Shown here: piece by piece, positions 51,863-59,943 of the stretch
Position numbering within the stretch: position 1 is the stretch's first letter
Layout of the letters: every line of letters begins with the position of its first letter
Origin: Eutrophocola sp049446715
GTDB taxonomy: Bacteria > Pseudomonadota > Gammaproteobacteria > Pseudomonadales > Pseudohongiellaceae
Assembly (NCBI GenBank): GCA_049446715.1
Contig: JBMTQX010000004.1
Span: 27,615 to 91,614 of the forward strand
Reading direction: 5' to 3'
Length of the DNA stretch: 64,000 nucleotides
The notes under the pieces: generated by a model
Databases searched by the model: none
Told to the model about the DNA's origin: nothing
Seen by the model: only the letters and a program-made list of their open reading frames with translations
Made by a program: the position numbers and the translations under genes

Positions 51863-53101
51863 ATGACTGATCGCAAAAAAGGATTCAACAGCACCGTCCT
51901 GCACTCCGACCGGGAAGGCAAGCCGGAACACGGGGTATTGCACAAGCCGATACATCCGTCTGTCGCCTATGCCTACGAGGATGCCCACGAGCTTGCCGAG
52001 GTATTCCAGAACAAGCGCAAGGGCTTTGCCTACGGCCGCCAGAACAACCCCACCATCGAGGCACTGGCACAGAAAGTCACAAAGCTGGAACAGGGCCTGG
52101 GCACAGTCATTTTTGCGACAGGTATGGCCGGTATCGGCTCCACCCTACTGGCATTGCTCCGGCAGGGCGATCACATCGTTTCCAGCGCTTTCCTGTTTGG
52201 CAACACCAACTCCCTGTTCAACACCTTCAGGGAACTGGGCATTGAAGTGACGTTTATCGATGCCACCGACGTCGCCAATGTCGAATCCGCCATCCAGGAC
52301 AACACGCGCCTGGTGTTTGTGGAAACCATTGCCAACCCGGTCACCCAGGTGGTCGACCTAGTGGCAATCGGCGATTTGTGTGAAGCCCGTAACCTGGTGT
52401 ACTTCGTGGACAACACCATGACCTCGCCCTGGCTGTTCCTGCCGAAAACCGCGAAAGCCAGCCTGGTCACGAACTCCCTGACCAAGACCATTGGCGGGCA
52501 CGGCAACGCGCTGGCCGGCAGTGTCACCGACACCGGGCTGTTTGACTGGACCACGTACCCGAACATCTACGACACCTACAAGAACCTGGACCCGAGCCAG
52601 TGGGGCATCACCCAGATCCGCAAGAAAGGCCTGCGCGATTTCGGCGCGGCATTAGCGCCGGAAGCCGCCCATCATATTTCTGTGGGCAGCGATACTTTGA
52701 GCCTGCGCCTGGACAAGGCCTGCGCCAATGCCCAAGCCATTGCCGAATTCTGCCAGGCGCACCCGAAAGTCAGAAGAGTGTTCTATCCGGGGCTGCCAAA
52801 CCATCCCCAGCACGAACGGGCGAAAACCCTGTTCCGCCACTTCGGCGCCCTGCTGAGCATCGAACTCGATAACGCCATAGACTGTTTTGATTTCCTGAAC
52901 AAACTGGAACTGGTGCTGTCATCCAGCCACCTGGGCGACAACCGCACCCTGGCGATTCCCGTGGCCCACACCATCTATTACGAGATGGGCGCCGAGCGCC
53001 GCGCCTCCATGGGCATTGCTGACTCCATGATCCGGCTGTCGGTGGGCATTGAAGACACGAAAGACCTGCTGGCGGATTTTGAACAGGCACTGGCTGGCTG
53101 A
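51863..53101 (+). CDS. Cystathionine gamma-synthase family PLP enzyme
   Basis: A 412-residue fold-type I PLP enzyme of the Cys/Met metabolism family. The PLP lysine is in TNSLTKTIGGHGNALAG (near residue 210); other blocks are YGRQNNPTIEALAQKVTKLE, ATGMAGIGSTLLALLRQGDHIV, VFVETIANPVTQVVDL and VDNTMTSPW. Members include cystathionine gamma-synthase, O-acetylhomoserine sulfhydrylase and methionine gamma-lyase; I cannot choose between them. The ATG at 51863 was taken because MTDRKKGFNSTVLHSD matches family N-termini. A Rieske gene starts eight bases later. Confidence 0.85.
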   Translation: MTDRKKGFNSTVLHSDREGKPEHGVLHKPIHPSVAYAYEDAHELAEVFQNKRKGFAYGRQNNPTIEALAQKVTKLEQGLGTVIFATGMAGIGSTLLALLRQGDHIVSSAFLFGNTNSLFNTFRELGIEVTFIDATDVANVESAIQDNTRLVFVETIANPVTQVVDLVAIGDLCEARNLVYFVDNTMTSPWLFLPKTAKASLVTNSLTKTIGGHGNALAGSVTDTGLFDWTTYPNIYDTYKNLDPSQWGITQIRKKGLRDFGAALAPEAAHHISVGSDTLSLRLDKACANAQAIAEFCQAHPKVRRVFYPGLPNHPQHERAKTLFRHFGALLSIELDNAIDCFDFLNKLELVLSSSHLGDNRTLAIPVAHTIYYEMGAERRASMGIADSMIRLSVGIEDTKDLLADFEQALAG

Positions 53102-53109
53102 TATCTGCC

Positions 53110-53460
53110 ATGGCGGTCCCGCTTTGCCACATTGACGACATTCCTGAAGGCTCTGCCAGGGGCTTCACCGCGGCAGGACGCAGCGTGCTGGTGGTGAAAA
53201 AGCGCGGCAACTGTTTTGTCTACCTAAACCGCTGCCCGCATCTGGGCATTGCACTGGAATGGGAGCCTGACAACTTTCTTGATTCCGAGGGCCTGTACAT
53301 CCGCTGCTGCAACCACGGTGCCTTTTTCGAGATTGATACAGGGCTGTGCATTATGGGCCCCTGCATGGGCGACAGCCTGTGGGCGCTGGACTATCACCTG
53401 GAAGCGGGTCGCCTCATGCTAGACGAGGCAGCACTACCGGAATCGCCTTCTCAAGCCTGA
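53110..53460 (+). CDS. Second single-domain Rieske [2Fe-2S] protein
   Basis: A 116-residue soluble protein with Rieske ligands in RCPHLG (about 42-46) and RCCNHGAFF (about 65-72), plus IMGPCMGD near the end. It is built like the protein at 19777-20157 (both have a GxCxxGPC-type ending: GLCVYGPCEG and GLCIMGPCMG). It follows the PLP enzyme by eight bases and probably shares its message. Its last 47 bases overlap the end of sfsA on the other strand. Confidence 0.85.
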   Translation: MAVPLCHIDDIPEGSARGFTAAGRSVLVVKKRGNCFVYLNRCPHLGIALEWEPDNFLDSEGLYIRCCNHGAFFEIDTGLCIMGPCMGDSLWALDYHLEAGRLMLDEAALPESPSQA

Positions 53461-54142
53461 TCTCGCGCGCCGTCATTAACGCCTGCCAGGCCATGATCTC
53501 AACCCCGGCCTCTGCCGCTGCCACCAAGGCTGCACTGTAATCCGGATCAATCTCCGTCGCCGGCGCCACCCGTTCGATACCGGAATGCTGCACACAGAAC
53601 AACAGCACCGCCCGTGATCCCTGTTCCCGAATATGAACCAGCTCCCGTAAGTGCTTGGTGCCACGGGTCGAGACGGCATCCGGAAACAGGCCCAGCCCTT
53701 TGCCCATGCCAAGCGTGACGTTCTTCACTTCAATGTAGCAGTCTTCGCTGGGACGCTGCGGATGATCCTGCAGCAGGAAATCAATACGACTGTTTTCCTG
53801 CCCGTATTTCACCTCCTGGCGCAGTGTCTGGTATCCCTGCAGTGCAGGGATGACGTCATTTTCGATGGCTTCACGCACCAGCGCATTGGCACGTCCGGTA
53901 TTGATACCGGCGCGTTTCTTGCCGGCCACCTCGATCATCTCGAAGGTGTGCGGGTACTTGCGGGTCTTACTGTCAGATGTTGAAAACCAGACGCGGCTGC
54001 CCGGCGTATTACAATGCAGCATGGAGCCGGTATTCGGGCAGTGTATGGTAATCACTTTGCCATCGGGCAGTTCGATGTCAGCAAGGAAACGTTTGTATCT
54101 TCTGATGAGTGTGGCAGGTTGGAACGGCGGTGTGAATTTCAT
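53414..54142 (-). CDS. sfsA: Sugar fermentation stimulation protein SfsA
   Basis: A 242-residue protein with the SfsA signatures RYKRFLADIELPDG, CPNTGSMLHC, SRVWFSTSDS, SRIDFLLQD, YIEVKNVTL, FPDAVSTRGTKHLRELV and VLLFCVQH. It contains a PD-(D/E)XK-like nuclease core and a DNA-binding OB part; the physiological role is unclear. It is divergent from dksA, matching the E. coli sfsA-dksA neighbourhood. Confidence 0.94.
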   Translation of the reverse strand: MKFTPPFQPATLIRRYKRFLADIELPDGKVITIHCPNTGSMLHCNTPGSRVWFSTSDSKTRKYPHTFEMIEVAGKKRAGINTGRANALVREAIENDVIPALQGYQTLRQEVKYGQENSRIDFLLQDHPQRPSEDCYIEVKNVTLGMGKGLGLFPDAVSTRGTKHLRELVHIREQGSRAVLLFCVQHSGIERVAPATEIDPDYSAALVAAAEAGVEIMAWQALMTAREIRLEKAIPVVLPRLA

Positions 54143-54411
54143 GAACGTCGGTATTGGTTTGGCCCCGGACAGAACAGCAGCTTACTGCCAAAAAAGCGCA
54201 TCGGCCCAGGGCATTATGACGGACCGTCAAAAGCATGCACTGGCGGATCTATTATCCGCGTTTTAAGGGCATTTTTATGGGCACTTTTATTCCACTTTTT
54301 ATGGCACTGAGGGGCATTATCTGGTAGCGTAGCGTCCCTCGCGAAACGGCGAGCCTGGAATTGAAGTAATTTTTAAATCAACTATCTAAAGATTAGTTTT
54401 TGAGATCAGGA

Positions 54412-55251
54412 ATGGCAACCAAAAAAACACCTGCAAAAAGCAAAGCCAAGGCGAAAACCAAGGCCAAAGCGAAAGCTAAAACCAAGGTAAAAGCCAAGGT
54501 CAAGACGGCGCCTAAAGCAAAGGCGAAAACCGTCGCCAAGGCGAAGGCTAAAACCAAGGCTGCGCCCAAAGCTAAAGCCAAAACCAAAGCTGCGCCGAAA
54601 GCCAAAGCAGAAACCGCGGCGAAGGCGAAAACCACAGCCCGGCGGGTGCCCAAGGCCAAGGTAAAAACCCAGGCCAAGGCAAAGCCGAAAGCCCAGCCCA
54701 GGCCCAAGGCAACAGCCAAGCCCAAAGCAGCTCCCAAGGCTACCAAGGCAAACGTCAGCAAACCAAAAGCTAAACCCAAAGCAAAAGCTGCTGCCCGTCC
54801 TGTGGCACCAGCTGCAGTAACAGCACCGGATTCACATATGCAGGCCAGAGGCTTCACTCCTTACAAAATCAAACGTGGTGAGGAGTACATGAACGAAGCT
54901 CAGAAAGAGCACTTCAAGAACATTTTGCGCAGTTGGCGCAATGAACTGATGCAAGAGGTAGACCGTACCGTACACCACATGCAGGACGAAGCGGCCAACC
55001 CGCCAGATCCTGCTGACCGCGCCACACTCGAAGAGGAATTCAGCATCGAGTTGCGCACGCGCGACCGCGAACGCCGCTTAATCAAGAAGATCGACAGCAC
55101 CATTGAGCTAATCGCCAATGACGATTACGGCTGGTGTGATTCGTGCGGTGTCGAAATCGGTATTCGTCGCCTGGAAGCCAGGCCGACTGCCAACAAATGC
55201 ATCGATTGCAAGACGCTCGACGAAATCAAGGAAAAACAGCTGGGCGCTTGA
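54412..55251 (+). CDS. dksA: DksA with a long lysine/alanine-rich N-terminal tail
   Basis: A 279-residue protein. Residues 143-279 are normal DksA: the N-terminal GEEYMNEAQKEHFKNILRSW, the coiled-coil tip DPADRATLEEEF (equivalents of the two critical aspartates present), and the four-Cys zinc finger (CDSCGVEIGIRRLEARP...CIDC). DksA binds the RNA polymerase secondary channel and with ppGpp controls rRNA and amino-acid promoters. Residues 1-140 are a low-complexity run of Lys/Ala units (KAKAKTK, APKAKAK) like histone H1 or AlgP tails. The ATG at 54412 (MATKKTP) has AGG seven bases upstream. The frame starts four codons earlier without family signal. Confidence 0.95.
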   Translation: MATKKTPAKSKAKAKTKAKAKAKTKVKAKVKTAPKAKAKTVAKAKAKTKAAPKAKAKTKAAPKAKAETAAKAKTTARRVPKAKVKTQAKAKPKAQPRPKATAKPKAAPKATKANVSKPKAKPKAKAAARPVAPAAVTAPDSHMQARGFTPYKIKRGEEYMNEAQKEHFKNILRSWRNELMQEVDRTVHHMQDEAANPPDPADRATLEEEFSIELRTRDRERRLIKKIDSTIELIANDDYGWCDSCGVEIGIRRLEARPTANKCIDCKTLDEIKEKQLGA

Positions 55252-55313
55252 CTAGTTCCCGCTCGTCACAGCGGCACGCAATAACGATACAGCGTTATAA
55301 TGCTACTCCGATA

Positions 55314-55341
55314 GAAAGGGCGACCATGGTCGCCCTTTTTC
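55314..55341 (+). terminator. Intrinsic terminator after dksA
   Basis: AAAGGGCGAC-CATG-GTCGCCCTTT forms a stem-loop followed by T residues, about 63 bp after the dksA stop. A TATAAT at 55296-55301 just before it could instead start a transcript, but no -35 is at the right distance. Confidence 0.8.
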
Positions 55342-55396
55342 TTGTCCACGATTCGCTATACTGCGTTTTTGCAGAACTACTGTCTTTGCCAGCTTC

Positions 55397-56323
55397 ATGA
55401 CAGACGCCAACCTACAGCACCCAGGTCCGACGCCGATGCCTGCACCCTATATCGGGCGTTTTGCACCCTCACCATCGGGTCCGTTGCACATGGGCTCACT
55501 GATTGCCGCGCTGGCATCCTACCTGGATGCCCGCAGTCACAACGGCACCTGGTTGATGCGCATGGAAGACCTGGATCCCCCCCGCGAAAGTGCTGAAGCC
55601 GCTGACCAGATTCTCTGTGCCCTGGATGCCCTCGGATTGCACTGGGACGGTCCGGTGCTCTACCAGAGCCAGCGATACCCCGCCTATGCCGAAGCCATTG
55701 CCACCCTGCAGGCCCAACACAAGGTATTTGCCTGTGACTGCACACGCCAGCAGGTGCTCGACCATGACGGTGTGTACCCGGGTACCTGCCGTGACCGCGG
55801 TCTGGGAGATGGCAAGGGCATTGCGCTGCGTTGCCGTGTCAGTGACTGGTTAATGACGTTTACGGATGCCATCCAGGGACCCCAGCAGCAACCGTTGCAA
55901 AGTGCGGTCGGCGATTTTGTCATTCGACGCAAGGACGGGCTATACGCCTACCAACTGGCTGTGGTCGTCGATGACGGTTTCCAGAACATCACCCATGTGG
56001 TCCGGGGTATCGACCTGCTGGATTCCACGCCGCGACAACGCTATCTCCAGGAACTGCTCAATCTGCCCCGCCCGCAATACAGCCATATCCCGGTCATCGT
56101 CAACAGCGATGGCCAGAAGCTCAGCAAACAGCATCATGCACCCGCGATCGATATCCTGAACCCGGCCCGCCTGCTGGTCGAGGCGCTGACCTACCTGCAG
56201 CAGCAACCGGACCCGCAATTGCTGTCGGCAACACCGGCCGACATTCTGGCCTGGGCTACAGCCCGCTGGCAGCCGGCAAGGCTTGGCGCACTGAAGACCC
56301 TGCAGGAAGCTACCGCCGACTGA
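55397..56323 (+). CDS. gluQ: Glutamyl-Q tRNA(Asp) synthetase
   Basis: A 308-residue truncated class I synthetase that attaches glutamate to queuosine in tRNA-Asp. Active-site motifs are FAPSPSGPLHMGSL (HIGH-like, about 23-36) and GQKLSKQHHA (KMSKS-like). The zinc site lies in CDCTRQQ...YPGTCR. It lacks the anticodon-binding domain of GltX, as expected. It follows dksA in the conserved order. Confidence 0.95.
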   Translation: MTDANLQHPGPTPMPAPYIGRFAPSPSGPLHMGSLIAALASYLDARSHNGTWLMRMEDLDPPRESAEAADQILCALDALGLHWDGPVLYQSQRYPAYAEAIATLQAQHKVFACDCTRQQVLDHDGVYPGTCRDRGLGDGKGIALRCRVSDWLMTFTDAIQGPQQQPLQSAVGDFVIRRKDGLYAYQLAVVVDDGFQNITHVVRGIDLLDSTPRQRYLQELLNLPRPQYSHIPVIVNSDGQKLSKQHHAPAIDILNPARLLVEALTYLQQQPDPQLLSATPADILAWATARWQPARLGALKTLQEATAD

Positions 56324-56559
56324 CCGGTGTGCCGTGCATCGGCACGGCGCCGGCGCTGGTTCGCCAGACGCTCATATTGCACCGCAACATCGGCGTTATT
56401 CGGGGTAAAATCCGGAAAAAGGCAAAAAATGGGTAGAAAAGAAACACATTACCCATTAATTTACCTGCTATGAAGAATCACCCTTCTCAAAAGCGCCCGT
56501 TCAGCGACTGTTGTCACCGGTCTGTGCCGTCTGCCTAGTCATTCGCTGCCCCGAATCCC

Positions 56560-57939
56560 ATGCATCATATTCTGATTGTTGAAAACGACAGTGAGATCCG
56601 CAAAGCGCTGAGACGCTTGCTGGAACGCCAGGGTTTCGGTGTGACCGAGGCTGCCAGTGTCGAGTCAGCCGCCACCCATGATCTGGATGCCTTTGGCTGC
56701 ATTATTGCCGACCTGCGACTGGACGGCTGTCCCGGTACACACCTGATACGCATGACCCACACACCGGTACTGATCCTGACCAACTACGCCAGCATGCGTA
56801 GCGCAATCGATTCCCGCGCCATCGGTGCCGTCAATTACCTGTCACTTCCCCTGGATCCCGAGGAAGTCCTGGGTGCCATCAATCGCATCATCAGCGAGGA
56901 CATCAAAGCCCAGAATGCGGTCATGGCAAATCCGCGCGACAGCGAAAAACCGGTCACCGGCATGGTCGGTCACTGTCCCGCCATGTGCGAACTGTTCCGG
57001 CGTATCCGCAAGGTGGCCATGACCAATTCTCCGGTCATGATCATGGGCGAATCCGGAACCGGCAAGGAACTGGTTGCCCGGGCTGTGCATGAAGGCAGCA
57101 CCCGCCAGGATGCCAGCCTGATTTCGGTGAATTGCGCCGCCATTCCGGAAAACCTGATTGAATCGGAACTGTTCGGGCACGAGAAGGATGCCTTCCCCGG
57201 CGCCACATCGACCCGCACCGGCCTCGTCGAGGAAGCCAACAATGGCACGCTGTTTCTCGATGAAATCGGTGAATTGCCGCTGGAAGCCCAGGCCCGTCTG
57301 TTGCGTGTGCTGCAGGAACATGAAATTCGCAAGGTCGGGTCCGTGCAGTCACAGAAAGTCGATATCCGGCTGGTCGCTGCCACTCACAGGGATCTCAAGC
57401 AACTGGTGAACGAAGGCCGCTTTCGCGAGGATTTGTATTACCGCATCAATGTCATGCCACTGGAAATTCCACCGCTGCGCGCGCGCGGTGCCGATGTCCT
57501 CGAACTGGCCGACAGAAAACTGGAAGTGTATTGCAATCGCCTCAATGTGCCGCGCAAGAAATTCAGCCCGGATGCCATCCAGGGCATTACCACGTACCAC
57601 TGGCCAGGTAATGTCCGCGAACTGGAAAACGCCATTGAACGTGCAGTAATCCTGACGGAAGAAAACGAGATCCCCCTGGACCTGATGGGACTCGATGTGG
57701 AACTGGTCAAGATCGATGCCGTGGCAACCGCCACCCCGGCTGCCAGCAACGATCCGGATCATGCAGTCGTCAACGACAAGGATCTTTCCCTGAAGGATTA
57801 TTTCCAGCGTTTTGTGCTGGAAAACCAGGATGAGCTCAACGAAACCGAACTGGCCAAGAAACTCGGCATCAGCCGCAAGTGCCTGTGGGAAAGACGCCAA
57901 CGCTTCAACATTCCGCGCAACAAGAAAAAACCCGCATAA
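56560..57939 (+). CDS. cbrB: CbrB-like NtrC-family regulator with degenerate receiver and GAFTGA loop
   Basis: A 459-residue response-regulator-type protein: receiver (1-115), sigma-54 AAA+ domain (135-370; Walker A GESGTGKE 163-170, Walker B D234/E235) and a Fis-type HTH (LNETELAKKLGISRKCLWERRQR). Its position between gluQ and pcnB, LRRLLERQGF, LSLKDYFQRFVLE and the C-terminus match Pseudomonas CbrB. Three unusual points: no cbrA kinase lies beside it; the receiver keeps D51 and T74 but has Leu96 where Lys is nearly invariant, and its acidic pocket reads E8-N9-D10; the sigma-54 contact loop is D210-A-F-P213-G-A instead of GAFTGA. Walker motifs look intact, so it may still hydrolyse ATP, but activation of RpoN is doubtful. 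Confidence 0.85.
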   Translation: MHHILIVENDSEIRKALRRLLERQGFGVTEAASVESAATHDLDAFGCIIADLRLDGCPGTHLIRMTHTPVLILTNYASMRSAIDSRAIGAVNYLSLPLDPEEVLGAINRIISEDIKAQNAVMANPRDSEKPVTGMVGHCPAMCELFRRIRKVAMTNSPVMIMGESGTGKELVARAVHEGSTRQDASLISVNCAAIPENLIESELFGHEKDAFPGATSTRTGLVEEANNGTLFLDEIGELPLEAQARLLRVLQEHEIRKVGSVQSQKVDIRLVAATHRDLKQLVNEGRFREDLYYRINVMPLEIPPLRARGADVLELADRKLEVYCNRLNVPRKKFSPDAIQGITTYHWPGNVRELENAIERAVILTEENEIPLDLMGLDVELVKIDAVATATPAASNDPDHAVVNDKDLSLKDYFQRFVLENQDELNETELAKKLGISRKCLWERRQRFNIPRNKKKPA

Positions 57940-58059
57940 CCCCTTCCCGTATCCAGGCCTCCATCGGGGCTACTTGTTACCCTTTTTCGCAGTTTCGGTT
58001 ACACATTGTAATGCTGCACTGCACATTCCAGATTGTGTAGAAAAAATATAAAAAAAGTT

Positions 58060-58089
58060 TTGAAAAACGCTCAAAACCTGTCTTATATT
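58060..58089 (+). promoter_or_regulatory. Sigma-70 promoter of the candidate sRNA
   Basis: TTGAAA (58060-58065) and TATATT (58084-58089) are separated by 18 bases, or 17 if TTATAT is taken. The start site is expected near 58095, at the beginning of the A-rich leader. Confidence 0.6.
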
Positions 58090-58094
58090 CGTCT

Positions 58095-58398
58095 TGCCTG
58101 CACAACAACAATAATAACTGCAGACTATTTTTGACTTTTGCTGATGCTTGTTTGAAACAGGTTTTCGGAGAACATCAGCAAGACTGCACTAAGGCCCCGG
58201 CGGAAAATAAGAACTGGTAAACAGCATGATTCCGGGGAGTACACTGTAGGGTCAATGACTCGGGGTGGGATACTTTCCTGACCATCAGCCTGCTGGGCTG
58301 GCATTGCAGACATGGATGTTGCAGTCAATAACAATAATAACAAAAATAGAAACGCCTCATTCAACGGGGGAAGTGCGAAAGTGCTTCCCCCGTTTTAT
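58095..58398 (+). ncRNA. CrcZ-like Hfq/Crc-sequestering small RNA (candidate)
   Basis: A predicted RNA of about 300 nt in the position that CrcZ occupies in Pseudomonas (between cbrB and pcnB). It has three A-rich tracts fitting the Hfq distal-face ARN rule. Tract 1 is AACAACAATAATAAC (58104-58118, five triplets). Tract 2 is AATAAGAAC (58206-58214), inside the loop of a CCCCGG/CCGGGG stem (58195-58200/58232-58237). Tract 3 is 58327-58353, nine triplets (AAT AAC AAT AAT AAC AAA, then AAT AGA AAC). Stem-loops TGCTGATG/CATCAGCA (58139-58146/58173-58180) and CAGCC/GGCTG (58286-58300) separate the tracts. CrcZ relieves carbon catabolite repression by titrating Hfq. The call is inference from position, motifs and terminator; no homology search was possible. 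Confidence 0.65.
58363..58398 (+). terminator. Intrinsic terminator of the candidate sRNA
   Basis: A stem AACGGGGGAAG / CTTCCCCCGTT, extended by wobble pairs to a GAAA tetraloop closed by C58376-G58381, is followed by TTTT. About 14 base pairs form. It lies 150 bp before pcnB. Confidence 0.8.
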
Positions 58399-58548
58399 AT
58401 CTGCTCTTGGTATCTGCTTAATCCATACTGTGTTGACGCCGGTACGCGTGGCAATCCCGTGGTGCTCCTGCTGAACGGAATGACACCAACGCTTACCCGC
58501 TCCAGCACATCTGTGTAAAATGCTTCCTTCACCGCAAGAGTTAGTGTC

Positions 58549-59943
58549 TTGAGCAACGATTCAAACCCGCCAACAACGCCTGAACCCTCCGCGCCCGGTT
58601 CCACCGACCTGTCACCGCTGACTCCTGTCATTCTGGAACGCGACCAGCACAGTATTTCACGCAAAAACATCAGCCCCGGTTGCCTGCGCGTGCTCTACAC
58701 GCTCAACGATGCGGGTTATGAAGCGTATATCGTGGGCGGTGCCGTGCGCGATCTTCTGCTGGGCAAACAGCCCAAGGACTTCGATGTTGCGACCAATGCC
58801 ACACCCGAACAGGCCAAGGCTGAATTCCGACAGGCACGCATCATCGGTCGCCGCTTCCGCATCGTGCATGTCACCATGGGCCGTGAAATCATCGAGGTTT
58901 CCACGTTTCGCGCCAGCAATACCGACAGTGTCCAGATCCAGGGTGAGCGCCTGGCCCGAAGCATCCAGCATATCGATTCAGCCCATTCCCAGAGCGGCAT
59001 GATCCTGCGTGACAATGTCTACGGCACACTCGAGGAGGATGTCATCCGCCGCGACTTCACGGTCAATGCGCTGTATTACACGGTGAGAAAATTCCGCGTG
59101 CATGACTTTGTTCAGGGCAAGCAGGACCTGGAAAACCACTGCCTGCGCATGATCGGCGACCCGGAGCAGCGCTACCGTGAAGATCCGGTACGCATCCTGC
59201 GCGCCATCCGCCTATCCGCCAAGCTCGGCTTCAGCATCGATCCCGCCACAGCCGCGCCCATCAGGCCACTGGCCCATTTGCTCGAATCCATTCCGGCGGC
59301 GCGCCTGTTCGATGAGATCCTGAAACTGTTTTTTACCGGCAACTCGCTGGAAAGCTACGAGATGCTGCGAAAATACGAGGTGTTCGACTACCTGTTTCCG
59401 GGCACGGCCGCCGTCATGAAGCAGGACAACCCCCTGATGGAAAAGATCCTGCACAGCGCCTTTGCCAGCACTGACCAGCGCGTGAGTGACCTGAAGAGTG
59501 TGACGCCGGCCTACCTACTCGCCGCCATTCTCTGGCCGGCGCTTGATCACCAGTACCAAGCCAACCTGAAACGCAACATGCCGCCCATGGTAGCCATGCA
59601 CCATGCCGCGCAGGCAGTCATCAGTGAACAGGTCAACCGCATTTCCATTCCAAAGCGCTTCAGTATCCCGATGCGCGAGATCTGGGAATTCCAGTTGCGC
59701 CTGCCACGTCGTAAACGCGCCAATGTGCTGGTCAACCACAAACGTTTCCGCGCCGCCTATGACTTCATCCTGTTGCGCGAGCAGGCCGGGGAAAACCTCG
59801 ATGGCCTTGGCGAGTGGTGGACACAATTCCAGCAGGCGGACAAGGAACAGCAGGACAAGATGCTCACGCCCCAGCGTCGTGGCCGGCGCCGTTCAAAATC
59901 CGGCAAGCGCAGAGTAAAATCACGCAACAATCCGAATCAGTGA
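58549..59943 (+). CDS. pcnB: Poly(A) polymerase I
   Basis: A 464-residue nucleotidyltransferase that adds A tails to RNA and promotes decay. The catalytic core has VGGAVRDLLLG (about 62-72) and KDFDVATNATPEQ, then the RRDFTVNALYY and EDPVRILRAIRLSAKLGF blocks shared with CCA-adding enzymes. The C-terminus is an Arg/Lys-rich tail (RRGRRRSKSGKRR). There is no ATG near the 5' end; a TAA lies in frame 33 bases upstream, so the TTG at 58549 (with AGAG upstream) is the likely start. Its stop overlaps the next start (GTGA). Confidence 0.95.
   Translation: MSNDSNPPTTPEPSAPGSTDLSPLTPVILERDQHSISRKNISPGCLRVLYTLNDAGYEAYIVGGAVRDLLLGKQPKDFDVATNATPEQAKAEFRQARIIGRRFRIVHVTMGREIIEVSTFRASNTDSVQIQGERLARSIQHIDSAHSQSGMILRDNVYGTLEEDVIRRDFTVNALYYTVRKFRVHDFVQGKQDLENHCLRMIGDPEQRYREDPVRILRAIRLSAKLGFSIDPATAAPIRPLAHLLESIPAARLFDEILKLFFTGNSLESYEMLRKYEVFDYLFPGTAAVMKQDNPLMEKILHSAFASTDQRVSDLKSVTPAYLLAAILWPALDHQYQANLKRNMPPMVAMHHAAQAVISEQVNRISIPKRFSIPMREIWEFQLRLPRRKRANVLVNHKRFRAAYDFILLREQAGENLDGLGEWWTQFQQADKEQQDKMLTPQRRGRRRSKSGKRRVKSRNNPNQ

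Larger units (their letters stand above)
57940..58548. other. 609-bp gap between cbrB-like gene and pcnB, site of a candidate sRNA
   Basis: The gap carries no credible protein gene. It contains a sigma-70-type promoter, A-rich tracts, stem-loops and a terminator, listed separately. I searched both halves for a -24/-12 pattern (GG-10-GC) in the plus direction upstream of the transcript and found none. Confidence 0.7.

Noticed and set aside
58295..58325. TGGCATTGCAGACATGG as a sigma-54 promoter within the sRNA region
   Set aside because: The GG and GC elements are not ten bases apart and the site lies inside the predicted transcript.
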